Shown one piece after another: positions 43,081-54,966 of a DNA stretch of 64,000 nucleotides. This stretch comes from Kappaphycus alvarezii (taxonomy: Eukaryota > Rhodophyta > Florideophyceae > Gigartinales > Solieriaceae), in NCBI GenBank assembly GCA_002205965.3, contig NADL03000595.1, positions 31,075 to 95,074 of the forward strand, in the 5' to 3' direction. How positions within the stretch are numbered: position 1 is the stretch's first letter; every line of letters starts with the position of its first letter. Below the pieces are notes generated by a model. The model made no database searches. It saw only the letters and a list, made by a program, of their open reading frames with translations, and had not been told where the DNA came from. A program made the translations under genes and the position numbers.

Positions 43081-44329
43081 AGTGTTTCCAGATAAATTTA
43101 TTCATCCATTTTTCCATTGGGAAAAGAGTCCATATATCGACTTTCACACGCTCTGAAACTTGTTTCCTGCGAGAAACACAAAAAAATCTTACTGTATAAG
43201 TCTATGACAAGGAAGCGAACATCTCATGCTAATCGAAACTCTGCTTGAATTAAAGCCCTCACCACCAATCGAGCCTTATGTCGAACAATTGTCCTGCCTA
43301 CATCTGTCTTGTTATCAATTATCTGTTTCATTTTTGTGCTTTTCGGGAATCGTAGGTTACTGACTTTTAGAATTTTAAAGTACATAATTTATTTTATCTC
43401 TATTCACATTGCTTCTATCCTTTTTCCACTAGTGTGGCACAGTACGGCCCTAGATTATACATATTTTGCTATGCAACATGGGAGATGAACTTGAAAGTTT
43501 CCAGACACATTTTTCAGAATCTGGGGGGGCGTAGTACTGTACGTTACACAGTTCTGTAATGGGTATACAATAACATTTTTATACCAGAGAAGGCAAATCA
43601 AAAATTAGACGTCGCAATTTGAAGCTGTAAATTTCAATAGGAACTTCAACCTGACGTCCTTTGTGAACGCGGCACGAAACGAAAGGCAGTGAAAGTACCT
43701 ATTTTTCATCGCGACCTTCACCAGAAGTAGGCTCGTGCTTGTGGCAATCTCCAATCTTGGAGTTTACCACCGGGATGAATGCGCAGTGCTTCATGGCGTG
43801 GAAAGGAACGTGACCGTAAGGACAGCAGAGATGTACGGAACGGTTCAAGGGGATGGATGCACACGCTGCATCAGCCTCTATTTCCAATGAGGCTTGCTTG
43901 AGGGATGATATGAGGGTTGCCTTCAATAGAGCCTAGTTCCACCCCTACTACTTTGGCAGCATAACTTTTGAGTCAATTGTGGTTTTATTGAACACTTTAG
44001 GATAGATTCAATATATCTCCGAGTACTTAAATTAGAAAATATATTCAATCTTTTACCATCCTTGCACTCCATCCGTCAGCGAGAGTTGACGGTAATGCAG
44101 ACAATAGTACAAGTAATATAGTTGAAATGGAACCAAAACAATAGCCAAGTTTCGATCTGGACTGTAAATTGGCTAGATAGACGGACCGAAAAAGGTGCGC
44201 CCGCACCTGACGACATGTCGCATATGAAATGAACATAAACGAAATGAGTGACTTAAAGCCAAGATAATGCAAGCACAGTAAGATAAATAGTTACGGTGGT
44301 GAAAATAATCACTTGGTGGTATATTTTCA
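43081..44329. other. unassigned stretch with one Cys-rich frame
   Basis: The frame at 43699-43926 (-) of 75 codons contains LCCPYGHVPFHAMKHCAF and GDCHKHEP, a Cys/His-rich layout. It sits in DNA with better base balance than its AT-rich surroundings. No family recognised; it could be an exon remnant or chance. The rest of the stretch shows nothing. Confidence 0.3.
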
Positions 44330-44729
44330 CGATTTGTACAGAATGGCCCAGAAGCGTGTGGATCATATTAAAAATTTAACTACAAATGCGGTGGAAAACT
44401 CTTGAATGATGGAGGATGGATGCATTTATCAGCGAGTAGGGTGGCTATAATGCATAATAATACTCAAAAATACGACATGTAAGAGGTTGGCGGGCTCGCA
44501 TACCTGGCGAGTAGAAAGATAATTGCGCAGTGAGGTCGTGAAACTCCTGAAAGGAGATCTTATTGCGACTTTAGGTGCTGTGGGTGAGGAGAGAGTGGAA
44601 GAACTGGGAACTGTCTTATACTAACGCCTCGTAGACATCAATGTCGACGAAGAGGAGAACTATTTAATGGCTTTGACAGATTTCGCCGTAATGCGATTGT
44701 TTCACACGATCTGCAAGGGTACGGCAGCG

Positions 44730-45250
44730 TATAGAGTCTTGGGAGCACAAAAGGTAATCGATGGTTGAACTGATTGTTGAAGCTTCCTATGAGAAGACCG
44801 GAGCTCCTAACCATGTTCTATGTAGAAAGTCATTCAATGAGGGTGACAATGAATAGTAAGGAAACAATACTATATTCAAGGTATTATAGAAGAATGGCTC
44901 GAGGGGCATAATAATACAAGGTTCTGAGATTTCACCCAGCGTAATACGGTGAGAATCAGAATTATGCACGTCATGGTAGAGTTACATAGAACCATCTGGC
45001 AAGATAACATAAGTCACTCGCTAATTGGTCATTTTTGTAAAGTATCTAGGAGTAGGCCAGGTACTCTTTATGTCTTCGTCTAAATGGCTCTGTGGTCTCG
45101 ACAAGTGTCATCGGTTTCAAAGTACAGTGCAAAGGCTAAAACGGTATCTAGTTACAGTGCTCTTGTTGCACTGGTGCCTTTCCACAGTGCTTATGCTGTA
45201 TTTGAGGGCTACTTGCAGGATATTGTGTACTACTGGGCATAATCGTCACA
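44730..45250 (-). repeat. 3' LTR of element A'
   Basis: 521 bp. Minus-strand start TGTGACGATTATGCCC at 45250, end at 44730. Similar to 51407-51906 and to the element A LTRs, including the AAGGTAATCGATGGTTGAAC segment near its end. Confidence 0.85.
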
Positions 45251-45299
45251 TCATTTTCCGTTAAGAACAAAAAAATACACCATTATTGTCGCTCTTCAG

Positions 45300-48200
45300 G
45301 ATTCTTTGCACTTCTGAAGTTCTGATTCCCATAGATATGATTTTTCTTGATCTACGAACCCTTTCCATTTTATGAGATATTAATTTTTCCGTTTTGCTCC
45401 TTATGCACTAATATGGATTCGACTTCGTATTCTATTTGTCCTTCCGAGGTTCTTGTTGTTTGTATTGTTGGCAGTTCTCCGTCAAATTTATCTTGGAAGT
45501 ACGGCTTAAGGAGTTTTACGTGGAAAGCATTGCGAATTCTTTTATCAATCATTGTCTTGGAAAGAATTAAGCGGTACGTGAATCTGTTAATATTCTCCGA
45601 TATTCAGAAAGGGACACAATACTTGGAGTTCATATTACCGGATCCGGATCCATTTTCAAGACCTACATTTTTAGTTGAAAGCCAGACTCTATCATCAACG
45701 TTGTGCGACGAAAGCCTCCTACTTTTGTTGAAATAAGATTTTGTGGCATCGTTCGACCTATTGGTTTGCTGTTAGGCACCTTCAGTTATTTTCGTTTATC
45801 TTTGAAAATGTTTGTCGCGGCTGAGGTTTCTGTGGCTATTATGTTCAAAGGAACAGTTATCGAGTGAGTTCCACAGCTGAGGAAGAATGGAGAGAATAGC
45901 ATGGTCGCATTAATCGAAGATTTGTAGGCAACTTCAAAGTCTAACAAGTATCTGTCCCATTCTGATTTGCAGAAACTAAAAATGGAAGGAATCATTTCCT
46001 CAACCATTGTGATAATCAATTCAGATTTTCCATCTGTCTATGGGTAGTGGGCAGAATTAGGGGTTATTTTGGCACCGAAGAGATGCCATAAAAGTTTACA
46101 AAACTTTCTTATGAAAAGTGGATCTCAATCGAAAATGATATTTTATAGGATTTCATGTTTTCTGTATATTTGATGTTTCAAGAGGCTGGCAGCTGACAGA
46201 GCATCTAATTTCGGCTTTTCTTACTTACTTACTTACTATTTCTACTATCATTTTTGATAGTCGTTGTACGATGATTGGTAGTCCATTATTTCTGATCCTT
46301 GATTCCGGAAGTTGTGTGATGAAATCCATGGTCATTTTCTTCCGCTTGGTTTTGGAGGATCAAGAGGTTGTAAAAAACCTACAGGTTTTTGGTTGGCTTG
46401 CTTGTCTTTCTGGCGATAAAAAGAGCGAACGTACGGAAGTACGTCAGCCGGTAGGTTCGCAAATAAAACTTCTGGGATATTCTATTGAATTTTTCTTGAT
46501 ATTCCCATGAGTCCAGTATTTTGATTCTAATGGTATTCATGCAGTAATCTGGCTCTAAACGTTCCTTATGGTATAAAAACGTTCCATGTCATAGTAGAAG
46601 CGATCCTCTTCTTTCAAATGATGCCTTCAGATCTTTATATACGTATATAAAGATTTTATTTAGGTGGTAGTCTTTCACAACCTCCTCAGAACTCGGAGGT
46701 TTCGAAAATTGGTACAGAATTTGGTTTGATTCTGAGGGTATCTTCACTGTTACTTCTTCGAATAGTCCTTTGGTTCGGTGGTTGGGTGAGTGTGCATACT
46801 GGGATCGTCTTGAGAGGGAATCGGCAAATATATTTGATTTCTCAAAGATGGGTATAATCTATAAATCAAGTTCAAGTAATCTTTCCAACCATCTAAACTA
46901 TCGCTGTGACCGACTATATTGCATCGGGAAGCGAAGCAACGGGTAGTATTCAGAATTGACAGTGAAGAAGTTCTCAATCAAGTATGATCTCCGCCACTTC
47001 AGGAACTCAAAAATGGCCAACAGCCCTCTTTTTTGGCTGCATATTTCTGCACAGCACCATTTAAATTTCTCGATGCGAAAGCGTCTGGTTTTCTGTTCCT
47101 CGCGATTTATTGCTCCAATACGGCACCAGTTTCGTAAGCGGAACCATATCTATTTACTTAAATCGGTAGACCTGGATCGAAACTTCAAAGTACCAGAGCG
47201 TGGAACAATATTTTAATCAGGGTTTGAAATGATTTTTCTTTTGTTTCCGTCCAATGAAAACCAAAATTCTCTGGCGACTCGCTGAAGGCATCAAAAGCAA
47301 ATAAAAATTCGCGATGGAAATCTATAATAGTTTACAAATCCCTAGAATGACTGACCATGTTTTTTTTCGAGACTTAGTCCATTCCATGAAGTATTTCATC
47401 TTGTTAGGGTTCACAGCAATTACGTCTTGGAATATAATGTTCCCAAGATATTCGACTTCTTTAACACTAAAGACACAATTTGACAGTTTTGCGAACAACT
47501 ACTTCCTTGTAAGTATCTCTAATTTTCGGCCATATGTGCCAAAAGTTCTTCCCATGTCTTAATAAGTACAAGAATGTTACGCAGATATAAGTTCACAAAA
47601 ATGTCAAGTAATTCTTTGAAAATTTCATTCATAAGACTAATGGAAGTCACTGGGGCATTTTTCAACCAAATGGAAATACGAGAAATTCGAAATGTCCATT
47701 TCGAGTTTTAAATGCCTTCAGGGGTATTGGGGATTAATCCAGTCTTCTCTGATGATAACCTAACCTCAGGTCTACTTTAGAGAAGTATTTTGATACTTTG
47801 GGCTGATCAAAGATATGGTCTAGGCGTGGCAGAGGATAACTGTTCTTTATAATAAGCCAATTGATTGCTCTGTGATTCACGTACATCTGCCATGGACTGT
47901 CTCTCTTGGTCATAGAAAATTACAGCTCCACATGGGCTCTTACTTGGCCTAATGAAATAAGTCTCTAGCAGTTCATTTAGCTGCTTGCGAAGCTCCCTCA
48001 TCTCTTTTCCCGAAAGGCGACAGAGGAATTTTCTGGTACTTTCTTTTTTTTCTCTAATTCAAGCCTGAAATCGTACTTTTGCTTCGTAGTAAGGCCTTTT
48101 GGAAGTCTATTTGAGAATGCATCCTGATACTTGGTAACTATGCCCTGAATTTATTTGGAATAGGTTTCTGTAGAGTAGGGCTTTGAGCTCAGGGGTCTCA

Positions 48201-48560
48201 AAAGTACTTCATACATTCTGTAACGTTTTTCTAAATCAGTGAGTATTGAATTTAGCTTCATTGCCCGAGATAACGTATTTTTTATCCTTTTAAATGAAAG
48301 AAACTTGATTCCGGTGGTGTTCCGAATCTCTTTATGGATTCCACATCAATCATTAATCTTATGGTGATCGCAGAATGATTTGGTGGAGAAGTTAACCTCA
48401 CCAACAGGGTCGATGAAAATTTCAGTTGTTCCATTGGAAATGACTTCTTGAACAATAAAAAGTACCCGGTGGTGGCGTTGAAAGGTTGGGTTTAGTTTGG
48501 CCCCAACCAGGTCTTTGGCCCTTACTGTTGAAAAATTGAAATTTATTTGGTCAGGAACTG
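45300..48560 (-). pseudogene. pol: element A' pol
   Basis: Minus-strand chromovirus Pol in pieces. Chromodomain at about 45340-45450 (IEYEVESILVHKEQNGKI). HVKLLKPY GPY/F end near 45510. Integrase core at about 45790-46250. RNase H at about 46750-47170. RT at about 47320-48130. Protease at about 48250-48480. Order and spacing match element A. It is broken in very many places. Confidence 0.8.
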
Positions 48561-48579
48561 AATGAGGAACGCTTAATTC

Positions 48580-49500
48580 CTCCTATCTTCTGGCCAGTTC
48601 TTTGCTATTTGTCCTTTTTGTCTACATCTTAGGCATAGTCGTTCATGCATGCATCTGTGAGGCTCTACCTGATTGAGTTTCTTTATATTAATAGTTTATT
48701 ACCCGAAACAATACTTAACTTCCACGTTCCAAGTTTCCATCGGTACAAAGCCATTATTTCCGGAAGATAAACTTCTATTCAAATATTCATCACCATAATT
48801 GGTATTACTTAAAGGCTCTGAGCACCTTTACACCGCTTCCAGTCTTTCTGTATCTTACATAAGATCGCAAAGCTTGGCATATTCGTTTGTAAATAAGATT
48901 TCCGATATGAATTTTTCAGGTCGCGTGAGTATAAACCTATTTTATCTTTTACTTCAATGTCTGGGATTTAGAATGAGATTTTGTTAAAGCATCATTAAAT
49001 TTTAGAACATACTTAACTTTTTTCCAGCGAGCCAGTTTATCTAGGATGATGTTTTTGTTTATCGTCTCAAATCAATTGAGGAGAGTAGTCTTCAATTCTT
49101 TCTATGTTTGAATGGTTTCCCCCTCCGCACTCTTGGAACATGCCATCCACCATTAATGGGCATTAGTCACGAGAAACCCTAGTGTAATGTTCAAGGTAGC
49201 TTGTCCATCTGCTTCACACAGGAAATTGCCCATTTGCACACAACAGCTTCCGACGGACCCTTTTTGCCGAATGATCCCGTTTTGTGCTTCTCAGGAGAGT
49301 CCGTGCTTTTATTTTGTCTATCCTTAGTGCCAAAATTAATCCTGACTAGAGATTGATCATTCTGGAAAGCTACTACTTTCATGGCATTATTTTGGGCTGA
49401 TTCTGCTGTACCGAAGTCTGATTAAGAGCATCTGACAGCAAACGTCGAAGTCAGCTAGCAGTTTGTGCAAGAGACTGCACCGTAATTCGCGGAGTTTTCA
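48580..49500 (-). pseudogene. gag: element A' gag
   Basis: Similar to element A gag along its length, including the zinc-knuckle-like part near 48620, the WWM-type segment near 49140 and the Gln-rich start near 49450. It is broken in many places. Confidence 0.7.
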
Positions 49501-49539
49501 GGTCTTTTCCTATTGGTCGATAGTGTCAGGGGATAACTT

Positions 49540-49690
49540 TACTACATCAGTAAAACGGGTATCCACTGCAGGATCCGACTATATTGCTAGCTAAGAGATA
49601 AACTGGTGGTCCACGTCAGCCACGTGCATCGAAAGCTGGAGTAAATTTATGGTATCAGTAAAACGGGTGTCCGCTGCAGGATCGGACTAT
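49540..49690 (-). repeat. tandem repeat before gag in element A'
   Basis: Two related units containing TCAGTAAAACGGGT and CCGCTGCAGGATC-like cores, in the place of the 66-bp repeats of element A. Confidence 0.5.
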
Positions 49691-49739
49691 ATATATATGC
49701 AGAAAGAAAGAACTTTATTGTATTTAGAATCTTCTGTGG

Positions 49740-50235
49740 ACAACGCGTGTCCTAACTATACGGTTAAGATCTAACCGTATGTACTTCGTCGTCCATGCTC
49801 ATCTGGGCTCGGGACAGGATAGCTTAAGCAATTTATGACCAGAGATTGCAACTCAGTCGCCGGTAGATACGGCGGCGGATAACACCAGGTGCCGAGTGAC
49901 ACTGGGAAGCAATCCGCGGAACAAATTCCTCGATACACGCAATCGTACCAGAGGAACGGGCACCTAGGGAATCAACTGCCCGAGGTCGAAACGTGAAGTT
50001 CCACATATAGAGCGTAGAAGATGGGCCAGTTCAGGGAGAGGGAAGGCGTCGAGCGATGTTTCGCTGCAGAGTTCTAACCTTGTCACGGGCCGCATGTTCA
50101 GCAGCTCCACCGGCAACCTGGGTCGCCTTGGTGCAAACTTCGGCATTAAACGGTGAGACAACAGTGATGTCACACGCAATGGGGCGCAAAGTTGTGTCTT
50201 CCGGGGCTGGGCGGGGGTTGTAGCAGGATACAAAA
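49740..50235 (-). pseudogene. Line-I copy vi: tail fragment in element A' leader
   Basis: Encodes IACDITVVSPFN and AGGAAEHAARDK, like the end of the Line-I endonuclease (ALDVTMAHP, then GGAAALTAERAK). 5'-truncated. Its right edge meets the SINE/leader sequence near 50235. No such insert is in element A. Confidence 0.7.
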
Positions 50236-50284
50236 ATGAGTTTTTGGTTTTTTACCCTTAAAATATTTTTTTCCATTTTGGGCA

Positions 50285-50600
50285 ATAAGAATCGGTCTCC
50301 ACCGTGGTCCAGGTGGTTAGACCATCAAAACACCAGAGAGAGGCCTCGAGTCCGAATAAAAGTCGATATCTTGAGAAATTTGATTGTTTCTGATTTAAGA
50401 GTTTGAGATCGGTCCCGTCGGGTGGGTTATAGTAGCCCTCCTTCTGATGCTTTCCAGAACAATTTGCTTTCCTGTCTCTGCCTCCTGGCGGCGATACGGA
50501 CTTAAAAGTCCTACTACCGGGAACTGGGCAAACCGAGTTTTTTAGGTAGCCACAGCGGGTGGGTGAAAACTGCAAAAACGTAATCGGTTGAGAGAGCAAG
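50285..50600 (+). repeat. tRNA-derived SINE in element A' leader
   Basis: Plus-strand copy of the SINE at 4436-4785. The A box (TGGTCCAGGTGG) is near 50298, the B box region near 50350 is decayed, and the shared body runs to about 50600 (GCGATACGGACTTAAAAGTCCTACT). Antisense to element A', as in element A. Confidence 0.7.
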
Positions 50601-50699
50601 TTTTAGATTTTTTTCCCATTTGAAAAGGATATATTTATTAAAATATAAGCTACCCAGACTTACGAGCAGTCGCGTGGTGACAACAGCAATGATGGTGGC

Positions 50700-51320
50700 G
50701 CTCAAGTTCTAACTTGCTCATTAATTCTATCCTGCGATTATTGCAGGTTTACCTTTTCTTGTCAGCGCGGTGCTGATTCTTGCGGAAACGAGTGTGCTCG
50801 AAGTACTGCATAAAGTCTGTGGAGGTGACTTGACAGTCACGACAGTGGAAGGAAGGCGATCGAGGGATCTTGTTCATTCAAGGCATCCTGACAGACTTCC
50901 GGATATGATTGTTGGCGATCCTTTCGATAAAGATGGAGTTGGTGTCAGCAAGAGTAGGTAGATAGTTTTGGAAATAGTAAGCCTGGTAGTCGGTATGGCC
51001 TTCCTCGACATGACGGGCCCTAAGCAAGGGATCTGGGAAGGTTTCGGTATCGGTGAAAGTGCAAACAGAAGTGGGAAAACGGGGACCAGCGGGGTTCTGG
51101 TTTCTTTGCTTTTCATCTCCGTCGCCGTCCTTGGTTCCTGATCGTAATAGAACTTATTTACTTCCCGAAAATTTTTCTCGAAAAAAGTCCTATTAGTCCT
51201 TCTCGGAGTACTCGTTAGGCGACGATGGGTGGTCGGTGGACGTCGTGTATTTCGGCACTTGGCGTTATCCGGAAGGACCAGAGTAGGAAAAGAAAAGCTA
51301 TTCTTCGCTTGCAACCGAGT
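50700..51320 (-). pseudogene. leader zinc-finger frame (element A')
   Basis: Minus-strand counterpart of the leader frame of element A. It contains FFEKNFREVNKF (A has FFAENFQELTKF), a Pro/Thr-rich middle, and near 50770-50850 FHCRDCQVTST, then FEHTRFRKNQHRADK, matching the U1-type finger of A. A second finger remnant and an AATAAA follow near 50640-50720. It is broken. Confidence 0.65.
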
Positions 51321-51406
51321 AGAAAGCCAAATATAGTAGATATTTTAAGTTTCTGTCGGAATCGAAGACCTAACAGTACTGATAAACTTTTGTCAATATT
51401 ACCAGA

Positions 51407-51906
51407 TGTAGGGTCTTGGGCACACAAAAGGTATGCGATGGTTGAACAGAAGGGTAAAACTTCCGGGAAGCAGACCGGAGCTTCTGACCACGGTTTATAT
51501 AGAGAAGCATTCAAGGAAAGTTACAATGAATTGTAAGCAAACAATACTAAATTCCAAGGTATTATAGGAATACGGCCCTAGAGGCCTTATAATACAAGGT
51601 TATGAGAGGTCACTTAGCATTTTACTGTGAGACTGAGAGCTATGCCGATCACAACATAGTCTCATTTGTCAACTTGTCGAGGTAACATAAGCCACTTGCT
51701 GATTGGTCTTGCCTGGAAAGTATCTAGGAGCAGGCCAGGTATCCAAAATGCCTTTGTTTATTTGCTCTGTGCTCCTAACACGCTGCTTAGATGTCAAATT
51801 ACAGTTTTCATGTTGCCTAGTGCCTTTCTAGGTTGCTAATGTCGTTTTAAGGGCTATCGGCTGGATTTTTTGCAAAAAAATGACACTACTGAGCATACTT
51901 GTCACA
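51407..51906 (-). repeat. 5' LTR of element A'
   Basis: 500 bp. Minus-strand start TGTGACAAGTATGC at 51906, end GACCCTACA at 51407. TATATAAACC and AGCTCCGG are conserved near the end. The next bases, TCTGGTAATATTGAC, are the primer-binding region. Confidence 0.88.
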
Positions 51907-52429
51907 CAGCGCTTTCGGACCAGTATTCTTGAGATAATCTTGACTGGACATGAGAATAAGCCACTGTGGCGTCCGCAGCGATATGGAGATGTTCGATGCC
52001 GTATTTACTTGTGAATTATAGGTCCATACGTACATAAGGTGGAAAAGGGGAGAGGTCTTCTACATGCACCCAGATGCCCACATATTTGCAAACGCTTTGG
52101 AAAGCATTGCTGAGGACGTTGTATTGGGGCGTTTTGACGTCCTCTTACTTGCAAGTAAAGGGGCATGCATGCCATGCGGGTCTAGAACGGGAGCGACTTA
52201 GTTGGACCCTCTTCAGCAGACGGAGCAACGTATTATACCAAGGAATGGCGGATTACCGAGGTGAATGGACACGTCAATTATCCAAGCGGAAGAGGAAAGG
52301 TATGTTCCTCGGGGAGGAAGTGGAAGAGGGTAGGGAAAACAGAAAAGGAAGAGGTTTCAAGTACATACAGCAGATGAGGCCGATCTGCGGCGGAAGAAGA
52401 CTGGAAGATGCTGGCAAACTTTTACTCTA

Positions 52430-54720
52430 AGGTTTCAGTGCTGATCAAAAATTGGAACTACGAGTGCAGGCGTCAGAAAATCTGTCACGTTTGCATCACT
52501 AGGAGAATAAACGCAAAAACGGGAAACGAGTTTGCGAAGCTCTTGTTGAGGGAGGCAGCGAAAGAAACAAGGCGGCGGAAGAACCACTGGCCGTCGTCGC
52601 CCAAGGCGCCATAGATATAAATACCGGCAGGGGAGAGGATTATATCGTTTTGGTCGTAGTAATTGATGTAATGAAGATGTTTGTCGCGCTCTGCGTGGTA
52701 GCTGTTAGGCGCGTGCTGATATGAACGAAATTTTTTGTCACCTTCATCTACAGACTTTTAGTTTACTGTACTACCTCGCCTTATCCAAATTTGCTTATAG
52801 TTCCGGTCCTTCCTCGTCCTCCCTGAACCTCGCTTATCATTACCGCGGTCCTCTCCAAATTTACTTCCATTTTATTTAGATAGTTTTATACTGTATCCAC
52901 CCCTCTGAATCGATCCCTAATCAAGTTCTTTTTCCCTTTTGCTTACGTACTCCTCCAAAATCGCTATTTTTTGAAAAGTAGGGCGCAAATACACTACTAC
53001 AAAATCCCTTACAGATTTATTCTACCTATTTCTAATCTATAAAACCTGCCCTGGAGCCTATTTAAACCCCTTCATTCAAAGTTTTAAACGTGTCCGATCA
53101 TTTCGCTTATTACTCCTTTCCCCCACACACCCAAAACACCGTCTATTATCTCCCACTCCCCAAAGCCTACCAAAATGACCAATCAATGCCCCTCAAAAGT
53201 CATTTCCAAAAATCACCATCTGCGCCCCTTAAACTCTATTCCCTCCCCTACTCTCTTTCGGAACCACTGACCGCGAGAACTACCTGCGCCGGCAAACCAA
53301 GAGAATGGTAGTCGAATTCGTGCGTCGCCTTTCTGTTGAGGATGAGGTGGAGGAGGTAGGTAAGAGGCTGGAGTGGGACATCGAGGAGGGAGCTGGGGAG
53401 ACCTTCGAGGAATAGGTAGCCCCTGGATTGGCCTAAGAGGTGAATGAAGAGGAGGACGGGGAGGAAGAGAAGGAAGAGAAGGAAGAGAAGAAAGGGGAAT
53501 ATGGCGGGGTCAAGGACGAGTTGGATGAGGGAACAGGGGGCATGGAAAGTGTTGGACTGGTGAGGCCTGGACTGGAGAGTATGGAACAAGTGTCAGACAA
53601 CTTCAGGTCAAGCTCCGGGTAGTAGAAATTTGAGAGTCAACTTCAGACCCAAGAAAACGTTTTCCTAATATGGTCGCGGAGCATCAGTGGTAGACCCGGC
53701 CCCTTTCATACTTGCTTGTAGCCCTCTTCACAGTCTTTCATATACACTCCTTTCTATTCGTTCAGCTATACCACGGTAGCACTTTTGTCGCTCGCAACAC
53801 CTCCTACTTGGGGTAGTTGGTTCTGAGTATCTCTCTTCCCGATGATTTGCCCCTATCAGCAGCATCTGTGGTAACTGTGATTGACGAAATGTGGCAACAA
53901 GTAGAAAAGTGGGCAGGCGACGGAGAAAACGGTACAATGAAGCACATAGGCAGCGAAAATGTAGATGCCTATTCGTTACGAGAGAAAAACCGAATCCCCA
54001 GACCAGCTGGGGATCTGGCAGAGGAACAGATTATTGATGAGGGCGACGATCCCAACTTTCTTACAGTAGCGGGCAAGAACGTTGCGGAGGACGTGATGTC
54101 AACGAGTCATGCCGTTTTAGTATTACCAGGTCAAATCATGTTAGCCTCCTCTACCTAAGACCGGTGCGAGGGCGGTCGAGCACCGAACGCAGACCACACA
54201 GCGAGTAGATCCAGGGAATAGCGCGATGCCGAGGCAGAAAGTCAGAACGAACTTCCACGCAGAGGAGCGCATGCACGTGCCACGGTGGAGGAGAGGAATC
54301 GAAGAAAAAACGGAAGAAGAGTAGGATTTGTGTATGGTGAGGAGACGTGCCAGGCCGAGTGCTGATGCGGAAAAGAGAAACCATACAGACTTCGAAAGCT
54401 TGAGTTCAGTTATGATCGCAGAACGGAGTCTTTCATCGGGGACAGCCGAAGAAGAACGCCCGAAAATGGGTATAGCAGTAAGTGAGGAAGACAGCTGCGG
54501 ATGGTGAGCGAGATAGAAGACCGAGGGATTTCTTCCAGGTGGCGGTCGTGGGAAAAATTCAGCAGGTCAGGAATAAGTCCAAAAGAATCAATTACAGATA
54601 ATATGTATACAGCTTTGGTAATGTCCAAAGTTTGAACAAAATTTATACGACTATTGAGAGGGAGAGGGAGTCCTTTGATGCTGGAAAAGTTTAGCATGGT
54701 CTTTTGGTTATTGTAGAAAG
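52430..54720 (-). pseudogene. Line-I copy v, split by a solo LTR
   Basis: Minus-strand LINE 3' half. 52430-52766 matches the C terminus and 3' UTR (GTCGCCCAAGGCGCCATAGATAT). 53859-54720 matches the zinc/endonuclease and the upstream connector (CGATCCCAACTTTCTTACAG; RHLEEIPRSSISL-like segment near 54540). A family-B LTR lies between. Frameshifted. Its left end is close to the truncated end of copy iv. Confidence 0.75.
52767..53858 (+). repeat. family B solo LTR with acidic frame, decayed
   Basis: From about TGTACTACC at 52767 to GCCCCTATCA at 53858. It contains the TATTTAAACCCC segment near 53060 and an acidic-frame remnant from about 53174 (MTNQCPS-like start, DRENYLRRQTK-like helix, GAGGAAGAG repeats). 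The TATATAAG segment appears deleted. It sits inside Line-I copy v. No matching 5-bp flanks were found. Confidence 0.75.
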
Positions 54721-54966
54721 ATAGGTTGATTTTATAGAAGGTTTGAGATTTGATTTGAAGGTATTCGAGGCTTTTACCTCTTGTTGGATTTACTTGAGCG
54801 TCCTTAAGCTACTGCTTACATAGAATTTGTTTGAACATACTAAACTCTACATACTAGTGTCTGGTGCACCGTTGTCAACCAAAAATACATTATCTTCTCC
54901 TTGTTACGGTATGTATATACCTGGACATACTGCTCTGTGGACCACTGGTCGGAATACTGTGGCTTC
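54721..54966 (-). pseudogene. possible copia nucleocapsid/protease scrap
   Basis: On the minus strand, NVFLVDNGAPDTSM resembles the copia protease active-site segment (LDSGASxH), with a Cys/His stretch just before it. Short and decayed; low confidence. Confidence 0.3.

Larger units (their letters stand above)
44730..51906 (-). mobile_element. Element A': old Ty3/gypsy chromovirus
   Basis: 7.18 kb on the minus strand, with perfect target duplications CAGCG at 44725-44729 and 51907-51911. Layout as in element A: 5' LTR 51407-51906, zinc-finger leader frame, antisense SINE, tandem repeats, gag, pol with chromodomain, 3' LTR 44730-45250. The LTRs differ from each other at a large fraction of positions, and coding similarity to A is riddled with breaks (dozens), so it is old. 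A Line-I tail has entered its leader. It shows that the long cargo-bearing leader is an old family trait. Confidence 0.92.
44330..52400 (-). pseudogene. Line-I copy iv, split by element A'
   Basis: Minus-strand LINE 3' part in two pieces around the retrotransposon at 44730-51906. The left piece (44330-44729) matches the Line-I 3' UTR and C terminus (ACCTAACTAC-type AATTTAACTAC start; CGTAGACATCAATGTCGACG block). The right piece (51912-52400) matches the zinc/endonuclease part (ACGTTGTATTGG...GTCCTCTTACTTGCAAG). Many substitutions and stops; 5'-truncated. Confidence 0.65.
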
